The notes beneath the pieces were generated by a model, which saw nothing but the letters and a program-made list of their open reading frames with translations, was not told the origin of the DNA and ran no database searches. 21,501 bases of DNA from Thiohalocapsa sp964524185 (GTDB lineage Bacteria > Pseudomonadota > Gammaproteobacteria > Chromatiales > Chromatiaceae), in NCBI GenBank assembly GCA_964524185.1, contig CAZGCI010000071.1, forward strand, positions 1-21,501. Direction: 5' to 3'. Numbering within the stretch: position 1 is the first letter of the stretch; every line of letters starts with the position of its first letter. Positions 1 to 8,265 of this stretch are shown here, in pieces. A program made the position numbers and the translations under genes.

Positions 1-790
1 TCATGTGGATGTCGACCGCGGTGATGCGGGTCTTGGGCACGCGCTCGCCGCGGATATAACCCCACACCTGCATGTTGTGGTTGTACGGTCGGAACGCCTC
101 AAGAAAGCCCACGCCGAACATCAGCAGCATGTTGGCATTGGCATAGTCGTAGGCGTTGTAGCTGCCGATGCCGTCGAGCGCCTTCTTCGACAGGATGCTG
201 CCGTCCGAGCACATGGACGAGTGGCCGATGGCGACGTTGGGCGAGCCATAGAGCTCACCAAAGGTGCCCTGCAGGCCGGCGTCGGAGGCACCCCAGCCGC
301 GCCCGTAGCAGAGGGCGAAGCGATGCGACTCGCCCTGGTCGCGCAAGCTGTTCAGTCGCGCAGCCACGGTGTCCAGTGCCTCCTCCCAGGAGACGGGCAC
401 GAAGCCGGGATCGACATCGCGCCCTTTCTCCGGGTTGGTGCGCTTCATCGGCCCCTTGAAACGGTCCGGGTCGTAGAGGATGTAGGTGCCGAGCGGGCCC
501 TTGGGGCAGAGCTTGCCGTTGGCGATGGGATGATCGCTGGTGCCATAGATGGCATGCACGCGCCCATCGGTGGTGTAGACATCGATGCCGCAGCGCGCCG
601 GGCACTGATGGCAGATGTTCTTGGTGATGCGGGTCTCCGGGGCGGCCTCTTCGCTCGCCGACGTCTGTGCCACGCTCGGCTGCAGGGTCGTGAACAGGCC
701 GCCGCCGAGTCCAGCGGCACCCAGGGCGCCGGCCGCGCCGCTGGCTTGTAAGAATCTCCGCCTTGAAACCGGGGCTTGGCTGATTTCCAT
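1..790 (-). CDS. Tat-exported molybdopterin oxidoreductase catalytic subunit, 3' end cut by window
   Basis: This is the N-terminal 263 residues of a DMSO-reductase-superfamily enzyme that binds a molybdenum bis-MGD cofactor and one [4Fe-4S] cluster; the rest lies beyond the left edge. A twin-arginine signal is visible (SRRRFLQ at residues 9-15, then a Gly/Ala-rich hydrophobic stretch to about residue 41), so the enzyme should be periplasmic. The cluster ligands are Cys60, Cys63, Cys67 and Cys95 (Cx2Cx3Cx27C). Cys194, in HSSMCSDGS, sits where this superfamily places its Mo-ligating residue, suggesting Cys ligation. The text around residues 114-140 (KRTNPEKGRDVDP) resembles the arsenate/arsenite (ArrA/ArxA) and polysulfide/thiosulfate/selenium oxyanion clade. 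The exact substrate cannot be told from the fragment. An AGGAGA ribosome site precedes the ATG. A ferredoxin gene lies 253 bp upstream on the same strand. Confidence 0.9.
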   Translation of the reverse strand, partial: MEISQAPVSRRRFLQASGAAGALGAAGLGGGLFTTLQPSVAQTSASEEAAPETRITKNICHQCPARCGIDVYTTDGRVHAIYGTSDHPIANGKLCPKGPLGTYILYDPDRFKGPMKRTNPEKGRDVDPGFVPVSWEEALDTVAARLNSLRDQGESHRFALCYGRGWGASDAGLQGTFGELYGSPNVAIGHSSMCSDGSILSKKALDGIGSYNAYDYANANMLLMFGVGFLEAFRPYNHNMQVWGYIRGERVPKTRITAVDIHM

Positions 791-1043
791 CGCGTTCTCC
801 TGGGGTGGTTGGTCACATTTTGTTTTTGTGTGGCTGTGCCGCAGACCGACGAGTGACCAGGTCGTCGGCACGACACCGGGTTTTGCTTGGCAGCGCTCAA
901 GGGTCCAGACTCTCGTACCGCCGAGCGCGACTGACCCTGAGTCCTCGGCCCTTGGCCCTTCCGCCCGCCGGCGTCTGTTACCCGACGAGACACCTAAAAT
1001 TTGACGCCGTCGCACTCAGGTGGCGCCTTCAAGCCATCCAGGG

Positions 1044-2453
1044 TCAGGCGTCCGCGGGCCGCCCTGCAAACAGCGTCTGAAACGCCGAACGCGCGAACGC
1101 TTGGTCGCGCGCGCAGGCTGGGCAGAGCGGGGGCTCGCCCGTGCTGTCGCCAGCCGTGGTCTCGGCATCCGGCCGGCCGGCGTCGGTTAGCGGCGTGTCG
1201 GCGCCGCAGCCGGCGCAGGCCGCCGTGCGGAATCGGGTCAGGATGCGCGCTGTGCCGGCCAACGCATCGCTGTCATGGTCTTGCGACCCCACGGGCCGCA
1301 GCTCGATCGCCTGCTCCGGACAGAGCTGAGCGCAAAGACCGCAGGCGCTGCAGTCGCTCGGGTTGAAGCGATGTCCCTGCTCGCCTTCACCGCGATAGCG
1401 CCTCAGTGCACCGCTTGGGCAGACGCTGACGCAGAGACCATGGTTGGCGCAGGCTGGGGTGATGGCGAGCGCAGGAAACAGCTGTGCAGGCACGCGCTGG
1501 GCCGGCGCCAAGCGACGCAGTGCCGCCAGTCGGCGCTGCTGCTCCGGCAGCAGCGTCTGGTGATGATCCGTCTCGATGGATGCGCTCGCCAACGAGGCCG
1601 AGTCCTGGCGCTGCGGCGCAGGCGCACTGGCGCGGCGTCCGGTGAACAGCGCGCGCCGGCTGAGCCGGGCCTCCAGCAACGGCTCCGGCTGAGCCAGCTC
1701 AGGTGCTGCGGCGCCTTGGACGCTCGCGACATCGCCGCCCGGTGCGGGGGCCGCCGCCAGCCGCGGCCAACGGCGCTGGTCCAGACCGATCCCCTCGAGG
1801 AGGCGCGCGGTCTCCCCCAAGCACCAGCCCGCCGGATGGGGTGCCTGCTCGCCCTGACCTTGAGGCTGCGCCCGAGCGGACCTGCTATTGAGGCCATCGC
1901 CAAACGCAGCATCAGGCGCATGATTGACCCCGTGAGCGGCCGCCCGCTCAGCCCTTTGATCGGCTTCGGCACCTGCTGGACAGGCTGCACAAAGCCCGCG
2001 ATCCAACAGCAGCACGGGCCGACCCCCCGCATCTGCAACCCGCTCCAGTAGCCAGGCCGGGGAGAGCCCGCCGAGACAAGGTACCCGCAGCCCGCCCGTC
2101 GGCGTCAAAGGCGAGGGGACCCGCCAGCAATCCACGGTGACCGGGTTGGTCACGGGCGCAGCCGCCGGCACCGGGGCCGAGCCGAAACCAGGCACGAAGA
2201 GGGACTCGGTGGGGCAGCATGGGACACACTGGCCACAGTCCGTGCAGCCAGTGGCTAGACGCGGTCCAGCTCGGGTCGGGATCAATGCACCGCTCGGACA
2301 GGCATCGGCACAGCGTGTGCAAGTGAAGTCAGGAAAGCGACGCGGGAGGCAGGTCCCAGCCCGGAAACGCAGCCGCACGCCCTCCCCCATGGCGACAGAG
2401 TCACCCGAGGATGCGACGGTTTGTGGCGACCAATTAGACATTGCTGAGCCCAT
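1044..2453 (-). CDS. Multi-cluster 4Fe-4S ferredoxin-like protein (about 469 aa)
   Basis: Probably a cytoplasmic electron-transfer or maturation partner of the downstream molybdoenzyme. The protein has two ferredoxin-like halves. The first has Cys45-x2-Cys48-x3-Cys52-Pro (with Cys35 as a possible extra ligand) and Cys70, Cys73, Cys76, Cys80-Pro. The second has Cys335-x5-Cys341-x3-Cys345-Pro and a classical Cys368, Cys371, Cys374, Cys378-Pro. Between them is a segment with scattered Cys (CLGG, CAAC) and a low-complexity Ala/Gln/Arg-rich stretch. The C-terminus carries CxxC pairs at 413-416 and 444-447, like a zinc ribbon or rubredoxin knuckle. No signal peptide or membrane segment is seen. The start is uncertain: ATG codons at 2453 and 2441 are both possible and neither has a strong ribosome site. 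Its order before the molybdoenzyme resembles redox operons (for example arx) that begin with an extra ferredoxin subunit; that comparison is inference. Confidence 0.85.
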   Translation of the reverse strand: MGSAMSNWSPQTVASSGDSVAMGEGVRLRFRAGTCLPRRFPDFTCTRCADACPSGALIPTRAGPRLATGCTDCGQCVPCCPTESLFVPGFGSAPVPAAAPVTNPVTVDCWRVPSPLTPTGGLRVPCLGGLSPAWLLERVADAGGRPVLLLDRGLCAACPAGAEADQRAERAAAHGVNHAPDAAFGDGLNSRSARAQPQGQGEQAPHPAGWCLGETARLLEGIGLDQRRWPRLAAAPAPGGDVASVQGAAAPELAQPEPLLEARLSRRALFTGRRASAPAPQRQDSASLASASIETDHHQTLLPEQQRRLAALRRLAPAQRVPAQLFPALAITPACANHGLCVSVCPSGALRRYRGEGEQGHRFNPSDCSACGLCAQLCPEQAIELRPVGSQDHDSDALAGTARILTRFRTAACAGCGADTPLTDAGRPDAETTAGDSTGEPPLCPACARDQAFARSAFQTLFAGRPADA

Positions 2454-2536
2454 AGGCCGTGCTGGTTGAAATCGCGCAGAGACGACGACTGGCGGATTCG
2501 CGCTACTTCAGAAAATACGAATATTGTTCTTTAAGT

Positions 2537-2548
2537 GTCTGTCCAGAC
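2537..2548. promoter_or_regulatory. Palindrome GTCTG-TC-CAGAC, possible operator
   Basis: A perfect 5+2+5 inverted repeat lies about 85-95 bp upstream of the ferredoxin start, in an AT-rich stretch. Read on the minus strand its centre is TGGACA, close to a sigma-70 -35 hexamer, so a protein bound here could overlap the promoter. No -10 box with good spacing is convincing, and the binding protein is unknown. Confidence 0.3.
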
Positions 2549-2633
2549 TATGGATATTGGACGACAACCGACCGCGCGAGCGACCCTCGACGCTAGACCC
2601 GTTGCCGCACGCCACGCAAGCGCGAGGGCCAAG

Positions 2634-2651
2634 TTGATTGCGATATATCAA
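2634..2651. promoter_or_regulatory. TTGAT-N8-ATCAA inverted repeat, FNR-like half-sites with wrong spacing
   Basis: Both half-sites match the FNR/CRP-family half TTGAT/ATCAA, but the spacer is 8 nt instead of the usual 4. Each half could also pair with a degenerate 3/5 partner at normal spacing. It lies about 180 bp upstream of the ferredoxin gene, which would suit an anaerobically controlled redox operon. The atypical spacing keeps this a weak call. Confidence 0.25.
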
Positions 2652-2717
2652 TTCATCGAGTCGGGTTTCACGCCCGGCCGGACACGCCGCACACGTCACG
2701 GCCGCAGACCGCCCCAC

Positions 2718-2743
2718 AAAAAAGCCCCGCTCTCGCGGGGCTT
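2718..2743 (-). terminator. Rho-independent terminator of the ftsK-lolA-ribE unit
   Basis: Read on the minus strand, a 9-bp GC-rich stem (AAGCCCCGC / GCGGGGCTT, loop of 4) is followed directly by a run of six T. It lies about 260 bp beyond the riboflavin synthase stop codon and upstream of the ferredoxin gene, so it should separate the two leftward transcription units. Confidence 0.85.
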
Positions 2744-3000
2744 GCTGTCGCGGCGCTTGTCGCATGGCCATGGCGCCGCTCAGGGCCGTGACGCCCGGGG
2801 CGCGCGTCCGCGCCTTGGCCCTCGGCCTTTGGTGCTGGCCAGTCAACGACCCGCTGGATGAACCACTCGCTCACGTGCCGGCGCCCCGGTGGCTCGTTGG
2901 GCCGCGGCATCGCCCCGCTAGGCCTCGCCTGCCCGACTCTCTGCGCCCGCTCGGTGAGTGCGCGCTACCGTCGGCGCGGCGCAATTCAGGACCGGGTCTG

Positions 3001-3660
3001 TCAGTCCGCGAACCCGTGCCGGCGCAGAAAGTCGATGGTAAGGGACTCGGTGCCGGTCTCCTCGGCGTGATCGCCGAGCAGCAGGCGCTCGAGATAGCGA
3101 GCGAGTAGATCGACCTCCAGGTTGACCCGCGTGCCAGCGCGATAGGCGCCGATGATGGTCTCTGTCAGGGTGTGGGGCACGATGTTGAGGTCGAACACGG
3201 CGCCGACGACGCGGTTCACCGTCAGGCTGGTGCCGTCGACGCAGATGGAGCCCTTGTGGGCGATGTAACGGGAGAGCTCCCCAGGCGCATGGATCTGCAA
3301 ACGCCAGGAGCGGGCGTCCTCGCGCACCTCCAAGACGTGGCCCACGCCGTCCACATGGCCGCTCACGAGATGCCCGCCGAGGGGGGTCGACAAGGTCAAC
3401 GCCGTCTCGAGGTTCACCTGCGTGCCGCTGGCGAGACCGCCGAGCGTCGTGTTGGCAAGCGTCTCCCGCGAGACGTCCGCGACGAAGCGCCCGCCGTCGA
3501 GCTCCACGACCGTCAGGCAGACACCGTTGACCGCGATGCTGTCGCCGAGCCGCACGGCGCCGAGGTCGAGCTGACCGGCACGCACGCTCAGACGCATGTC
3601 CCCACCGACGGGGACGAGGCGCTCAATCTCGCCGATGGCTTGGATCAGGCCGGTGAACAT
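3001..3660 (-). CDS. ribE: Riboflavin synthase, alpha chain
   Basis: Converts two molecules of 6,7-dimethyl-8-ribityllumazine into riboflavin and the pyrimidinedione precursor, the last step of riboflavin synthesis in the cytoplasm. The 219-residue length fits the family. The N-terminus MFTGLIQAIGEI is the hallmark of this enzyme, and the two tandem lumazine-binding domains are visible as repeated motifs: GHLVSGHVDGVG in the first (about residues 1-95) and the second domain (about 97-200) with LTVN and TRVNLEVDLLARYLERL. The start ATG has an AGGA-type site about 11 nt upstream. It is the last gene of a leftward unit after lolA (52-bp gap). It stands apart from ribBA and ribH, with which it is often clustered, and no FMN riboswitch is seen. 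Confidence 0.95.
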   Translation of the reverse strand: MFTGLIQAIGEIERLVPVGGDMRLSVRAGQLDLGAVRLGDSIAVNGVCLTVVELDGGRFVADVSRETLANTTLGGLASGTQVNLETALTLSTPLGGHLVSGHVDGVGHVLEVREDARSWRLQIHAPGELSRYIAHKGSICVDGTSLTVNRVVGAVFDLNIVPHTLTETIIGAYRAGTRVNLEVDLLARYLERLLLGDHAEETGTESLTIDFLRRHGFAD

Positions 3661-3712
3661 TGGGCGGCGGTCCTGCTGGTGGGCTGCATGGCGACGGTGC
3701 GTGCTGTCACGC

Positions 3713-4372
3713 CTAGTCGACGCTCAGGAAATCGGCCCCCGGCGGGCGCTCGAACCGAAACATGGAGAACTGGAGCTGAGGGTTGCGGTTGACGTCGGTG
3801 AATATGAACCGTGTGAGCTGACCGAAGCGGTCCTCCATCAACAGGGTATCCAGCTCGCCGTCGACAAAGGCGATGTGCAGCTTTGCGACGTCCGTGTCCT
3901 GGGTCTTGGGAACCAGCTCCGCCCAGGTGCGGTGATCATCGCGGTCGAAATCGCTGATGTGGAAATACTTCTCGGGGGGCTCCCGACTTGCCAACAGTTG
4001 CGCCGGGGTGCCGTCCAAGATCCTCTTCTGGCTGCGGTGCGTGACCTGGTTCAGCTCAGCGTCATGCATGTACACGCGCTTGCCGTCGGCGACGATGCGC
4101 TGGGTACTCGGGTTCTCGTACTCCCACAGGAAGCGATCCGGGCGCATGAGGTAGAAGGTCCCGCTGGCCTCCAGCGCATTGCCGCCATCGGCGGGCATGG
4201 TGATCTGCCGGAAGTCCGCCTGCAGGCTGTTCAGCCCACGCAGGTAGCGCGTGACCTCAGCAACACCGTCCGCCGCCGCACCCGCGGCCGGCGCCGCCGC
4301 CAACGTCGCCAGCAGTGCGCTCGATGTGAGCAGCACGGTGATACGGCGACGGAAATGTAGACAAAACAACAA
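3713..4372 (-). CDS. lolA: Outer-membrane lipoprotein carrier protein LolA
   Basis: Periplasmic chaperone that takes lipoproteins from the LolCDE exporter and passes them to LolB at the outer membrane. The 219-residue protein has an N-terminal basic/hydrophobic signal peptide (RRRITVLLTSSALLATLA, cleavage probably near residues 28-33), then the LolA fold signatures: LNSLQADFRQ, GTFYLMRPDRFLWEYENP and, near the C-terminus, LTRFIFTDVNRNP. The chosen start is a TTG at 4372, supported by a GGAGG ribosome site 9 nt upstream (4382-4386) that lies between the ftsK stop and lolA. No ATG lies near the expected start. The gene follows ftsK with only 17 bp between them, the same order as in E. coli. Confidence 0.94.
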   Translation of the reverse strand: MLFCLHFRRRITVLLTSSALLATLAAAPAAGAAADGVAEVTRYLRGLNSLQADFRQITMPADGGNALEASGTFYLMRPDRFLWEYENPSTQRIVADGKRVYMHDAELNQVTHRSQKRILDGTPAQLLASREPPEKYFHISDFDRDDHRTWAELVPKTQDTDVAKLHIAFVDGELDTLLMEDRFGQLTRFIFTDVNRNPQLQFSMFRFERPPGADFLSVD

Positions 4373-4389
4373 GTTTTCAGCCCTCCGGT

Positions 4390-6870
4390 TCAGCCCTCGA
4401 CGGGCATGGGTGCCAAGACTTCGCGGTTACCGTTGGTCTCGGCCGGCCCAACGATACCGATGCGCTCCATCTCTTCCACCATCCTTGCCGCCCGGTTGTA
4501 ACCGATCTTGAGCTTGCGTTGCACGCCGGAGATGGATGCACGGCGGCTCTCGACGACGTACTGCACCGCCTCGTCGAACAGCGGGTCTTGATCTTCGACA
4601 TCGCCGCCACCCTTTGGCTCCGGGTCGATGCCGGGTAGATGCTCCGCAGGCTCCTGCAGGATGGTCTGGATATAGTCGGGCTTGCCCTGCTGCTTGAGGA
4701 AGTCGACCACGCGATGGACCTCGTGGTCATCCACAAAGGCACCATGTACACGCTGTGGAATGCTGCCGCCGGGCGGCAGGTAGAGCATATCGCCGTGGCC
4801 CAGCAGGTGCTCAGCACCCATCTGATCCAAGACTGTGCGGGAATCCACCCGCGCCGACACCTTGAACGCAATGCGTGTGGGGATATTGGCCTTGATGAGG
4901 CCCGTCAGCACGTCCACCGACGGCCGCTGCGTCGCCAGCAGCAGATGGATACCCGACGCACGCGCCTTTTGTGCGAGCCGCGCGATGAGCTCCTCAACCT
5001 TCTTGCCCACCACCATCATCATGTCCGCAAGCTCGTCGATGATGACGACGATGTAGGGTAGCTTGGTCAGGGTCGGGATGTCGGGCCGACCGTCCTCATC
5101 GAAGTGCGGCGCACTGTCGTCGGCGAGCTTGTAGGTCGGGTCCGGGATGGGCCTGCCTGCATCGATGGCATCCTGCACATCGCGATTGAAACCGCCGATG
5201 TTACGCACGCCGAGGGCCGCCATGAGCTTGTAGCGGCGCTCCATCTCGCCGACACACCACCGCAGCGCATTGGCGGCCTCTTTCATGTCGGTGACCACCG
5301 GGGTGAGTAGATGCGGAATGCCCTCATACACCGAGAGCTCCAGCATTTTCGGGTCCACCATGATCAGACGCACGTCCTCGGCGCTCGACTTGTAGACCAG
5401 GCTCAAGATGAACGCGTTGATGGCCACAGACTTGCCCGAGCCCGTGGTGCCCGCGATGAGGGCATGTGGCATGCGCGCGAGGTCCGCCACCACCGGCGCG
5501 CCGGCGATGTCCGTGCCCATACCGATGGTGAGCGGTGATTTGGACTCCCGGTAGGCCTGGGAGCCCAGCGTCTCGCTCAGATATACCATCTCGCGCTGGT
5601 CGTTCGGCACCTCGAGTCCAATGACGGACTTGCCGGGGATGACCTCAACCACGCGCACGCTGACCTTGGAGAGCGCGCGAGCGATGTCCTTGGACAGGCC
5701 CGTAATCTTGCTGACCTTCACACCCGGAGCGAGCTCCAGCTCAAACAACGCCACCACGGGCCCCGGGTGCACTGCCACCACCTCGGCCACCACACCGAAC
5801 TCTGCGAGGCGCGCTTCCAGTTCCCGGGACATGGTCTCCAGCTGGTCCGGGCTCACGGCTCGGCTGCTCTTCTTTGGCGGATCCAACAGCTCCAGCGGTG
5901 GTTGCTCGCCACGCCCTCCGCCGAGGCGGGGCAAGGGCATCTGCCGCTCGGCGGCTGCAGGTTTGGCGTGCTTGCGTTTCGGGGCCGCGGGGGCGGATGC
6001 CGGCGCTGCCGGCGTGCGGGCGCCGCCCGCATAGAAGCGAGCGACGTCGGTGAGCTCTTCGTCATCCGCGTCTGGCTCGAAGGGCAGCGCGGGCGCGGCA
6101 ACGCGCCGTCGGCGCGGTGCGGGCGCTTCCTGTGCGTCTGCAGGCGGCAGCTCATCATCGGCCCATAGCGGGTCGTCGTACTCGGCGTCGTCGTCCGCTC
6201 CGTCGTCGCGGCGGCGCCGCAAACGCGGCAGCCGAATGCGCCCAAGCAACAGCAAGGCCTGGACCGGCAATCGAAAGAGGGCCAACGTCAGCGCCCCGAT
6301 GCCATCGATGACCTGCAGGGGGCTGATGCCCGTGGTGAGCAAGAAGCCCAACAGAAAAACGGCCGTCAGCGCGAGCGGACCGCCGCCGGGACCAAAGGCC
6401 GCCAGCGCGTAACCCGAGATCAGCAAACCCAGACCACCGCCGAGGCCGTTCGGCAGGTCGGCCATCAGCTGCGCGCCGTAGACGCTGGCCAAGGCCGCGC
6501 CCGCGGTGAGCAGCAACAAGAAGCCCACCCAGCGCATGACGAGCCAAAACAGCTTCGTCTCGGGCTCTGACGCACGCTGGCGGAAGACGAGGTAGGCGCT
6601 CCAGGCCACCATGAGCGGCAGCAGGTACGCGAGAACCCCGAACAGAAACAGCGCAAAGTCGGCAAACACCGCGCCGACGGGGCCAGCCGCGTTCACCACC
6701 GTCTGGCCCGAGCCGACGAAAGACCAGCCGGGATCCTGCGGCGAATAGCTGGCCAGCGCGACCACCAGGTACAGCGCCGCAAGGATCAGGGTCCACATGG
6801 CGCCCTCACGCCAGGCACGATCCAGGTAGTCCCCAAGGGTCAGTTGGCCTGCGCGCGTCGCTTGGCTCAC
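4390..6870 (-). CDS. ftsK: DNA translocase FtsK
   Basis: Septum-anchored hexameric ATPase that pumps chromosome dimers across the closing division site and activates XerCD recombination at dif. The 826-residue protein has about four N-terminal membrane segments (to about residue 185), an acidic and Pro/Ala-rich linker (about 214-340) that is short compared with E. coli FtsK, the motor domain with Walker A GTTGSGKS at 474-481 and Walker B IIDE at 610-613, and a C-terminal gamma winged-helix domain (about 758-826) that reads polar KOPS DNA motifs. I start at the GTG at 6870 because GAGG stands 8-9 nt before it; an in-frame TTG at 6891 would add 7 residues. It lies between an SGNH-hydrolase gene and lolA in a leftward unit. 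Confidence 0.96.
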   Translation of the reverse strand: MSQATRAGQLTLGDYLDRAWREGAMWTLILAALYLVVALASYSPQDPGWSFVGSGQTVVNAAGPVGAVFADFALFLFGVLAYLLPLMVAWSAYLVFRQRASEPETKLFWLVMRWVGFLLLLTAGAALASVYGAQLMADLPNGLGGGLGLLISGYALAAFGPGGGPLALTAVFLLGFLLTTGISPLQVIDGIGALTLALFRLPVQALLLLGRIRLPRLRRRRDDGADDDAEYDDPLWADDELPPADAQEAPAPRRRRVAAPALPFEPDADDEELTDVARFYAGGARTPAAPASAPAAPKRKHAKPAAAERQMPLPRLGGGRGEQPPLELLDPPKKSSRAVSPDQLETMSRELEARLAEFGVVAEVVAVHPGPVVALFELELAPGVKVSKITGLSKDIARALSKVSVRVVEVIPGKSVIGLEVPNDQREMVYLSETLGSQAYRESKSPLTIGMGTDIAGAPVVADLARMPHALIAGTTGSGKSVAINAFILSLVYKSSAEDVRLIMVDPKMLELSVYEGIPHLLTPVVTDMKEAANALRWCVGEMERRYKLMAALGVRNIGGFNRDVQDAIDAGRPIPDPTYKLADDSAPHFDEDGRPDIPTLTKLPYIVVIIDELADMMMVVGKKVEELIARLAQKARASGIHLLLATQRPSVDVLTGLIKANIPTRIAFKVSARVDSRTVLDQMGAEHLLGHGDMLYLPPGGSIPQRVHGAFVDDHEVHRVVDFLKQQGKPDYIQTILQEPAEHLPGIDPEPKGGGDVEDQDPLFDEAVQYVVESRRASISGVQRKLKIGYNRAARMVEEMERIGIVGPAETNGNREVLAPMPVEG

Positions 6871-6912
6871 GAAACATACCTCTTCGCACAAATGTTCAGC
6901 ACGATGATACCC

Positions 6913-8265
6913 TTATCCGGACTTCTTCGCGTGCTTTCCATGTGGCTGGATACCCGACATGGACGCAGGATGACGTCCGGCCTGATCCCGCTGGGCGTTG
7001 GGCACAGCAGCCGTCCGGCAGACCAGATCCGCCGCCGCCTGGCCCACGACGTGATGGCCCGCCGCGTTCCAATGCCCAAGGCCGAGCTGGCCGCCCGGAA
7101 AGCCATGCAGTATTACAGCCTCCTGCTCGGCATGGGCCGCCAGTAGCGCCGGCAAGTTCAACACCGCGATGTCGTGCCGGTCGGCGACTGCCAAGAGCCG
7201 GCGCACAGGGTAGCCCAGATCCGGCAGGTCGAGCGCAGCGGCAAAGCGCGCGGGCAGACGGGCATCCGGGTGGACCTGCACCCCGGTGCCGATGGGCATC
7301 AGGACGGGCGTCGCTCCGGCGGCGCGCACCTCCTCGGCGAAGGCGGCGAGCATGGCCTCAGTGATCGCCCAGGTCTCGCGCCAAGTCGCGGTGACGGGCT
7401 CGCGATAGATCGCATTGTCGACCCCAGGCTCCCGGGGTGGGTGCTGGGGCGCTCCCCGGCTCGCCTCCTGAGTCGCTTCCCGAGTCGCTGCCTGTGTCGC
7501 GGGCCGCACCCCGCCGGCCGCACCTTCCGCGGGCCGCGCCGAAAAGCGGCGCAGGCGTCCGGCGTCACGCGCCTGGATCAGCAGCTGCGCGATTCTTGAG
7601 CGTTCCATTATCCATTGACGGGCCCGCCCAACGGGCGACGTGGCCGCGCGGTAGCTTGGGTGCCGACGAAAGCGGTCGTCCAGGACGAGGCCCGACTCGC
7701 CGAGCCGGAAGTACGGGCGCAGTGGCTCGTCATCCAGGGCCGGATGGTTCTCCGTGAGGTCGTTGCCGATGAAAAAGGCGAGCACCACCACATCCGGCCC
7801 AAAGCCCCGCGCGTGGTGGCGCCACGCCAGCAGGGACTGCGCAGTGCTCCAGCCGCTGACGGCAAAATTGAGCACCTCGAAGCGGGCCGGCGTTGCACAG
7901 GCGTCGCTGTTCAGCAGCGCTGCCATCACCCGCCACCAGGTCTCGTCGACGGAGACCTGGACCGCTTCTGTGAACGAATCACCCAGCACCGCGACGCGCA
8001 GGGCGTCGGCTGGCTTCTCGCGGGGATGGTCCTGGTCGCGGAAGCCCAGACCATTGGTCTGCACCAACGCCGCGCCTTCGAAGCGCTGCCAGGCGGCGAT
8101 GTTCGGCGGCGGACGCCAGCCAAGCACCGGGTCGGACCGTTTGGCGAGTGCCCAGTAGTAGGATTGACCGGCGAGCCGCAACACGGCCTCGCCCAGCAAC
8201 AGTGCAGCCGCTAAGGCGCCTGCGAGCAGGCCGAGGTTGCTAGTGCAGGTCCGTTTCCGGGGCAT
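6913..8265 (-). CDS. SGNH/GDSL hydrolase-like protein, membrane-anchored
   Basis: Probable lipase/esterase-superfamily protein acting outside the membrane, for example on an acylated or acetylated glycan or lipid; the substrate is unknown. An N-terminal hydrophobic segment (residues 11-32) acts as signal anchor. SGNH blocks are visible: block I GDSFTEA with the nucleophile Ser97, block II Gly in NFAVSG (about 138), block III GND (Asn168), and block V HWNAAGHH (about 398-405) with His404 or His405 as catalytic base; the usual Asp three residues before the His is replaced by Asn/Ala. A four-unit 12-bp tandem repeat encodes a Thr/Ala/Arg/Gln-rich insert. The C-terminus after about 420 is low-complexity. 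It lies 42 bp upstream of ftsK, so it may be co-transcribed, although it is not a usual ftsK neighbour. No strong ribosome site is seen. Confidence 0.8.
   Translation of the reverse strand: MPRKRTCTSNLGLLAGALAAALLLGEAVLRLAGQSYYWALAKRSDPVLGWRPPPNIAAWQRFEGAALVQTNGLGFRDQDHPREKPADALRVAVLGDSFTEAVQVSVDETWWRVMAALLNSDACATPARFEVLNFAVSGWSTAQSLLAWRHHARGFGPDVVVLAFFIGNDLTENHPALDDEPLRPYFRLGESGLVLDDRFRRHPSYRAATSPVGRARQWIMERSRIAQLLIQARDAGRLRRFSARPAEGAAGGVRPATQAATREATQEASRGAPQHPPREPGVDNAIYREPVTATWRETWAITEAMLAAFAEEVRAAGATPVLMPIGTGVQVHPDARLPARFAAALDLPDLGYPVRRLLAVADRHDIAVLNLPALLAAHAEQEAVILHGFPGGQLGLGHWNAAGHHVVGQAAADLVCRTAAVPNAQRDQAGRHPASMSGIQPHGKHAKKSG
7453..7500 (-). repeat. Four 12-bp tandem units inside the SGNH-hydrolase gene
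   Basis: Read on the minus strand, four consecutive 12-nt units begin GCGA(C/G) and encode ATQA, ATRE, ATQE and ASRG. The unit length is a multiple of three, so copy-number change would keep the frame. It sits in a low-complexity linker between the block III region and the C-terminal half. Confidence 0.75.

Larger units (their letters stand above)
2454..3000. promoter_or_regulatory. 547-bp intergenic region: terminator and probable promoter of the ferredoxin gene
   Basis: I find no convincing gene here. The right part lies downstream of the riboflavin synthase gene and contains the intrinsic terminator at 2718-2743. The left part is clearly more AT-rich than the surroundings (around 2505-2565 and 2631-2655) and probably carries the leftward promoter and operators of the ferredoxin/molybdoenzyme operon. 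Short open frames here are Arg/Pro/Ala-rich and cross the terminator, so I do not call them. Confidence 0.55.

Noticed and set aside
5..751. A 248-codon plus-strand frame opposite the molybdoenzyme
   Set aside because: The minus strand has a clear Tat signal and Fe-S motif; this frame is its antisense shadow.
2508..2846. Minus-strand frame of 112 codons with CAAC and CVAC pairs upstream of the ferredoxin
   Set aside because: It runs through the intrinsic terminator, is Arg-rich, and has no ribosome site. The Cys pairs look like chance.
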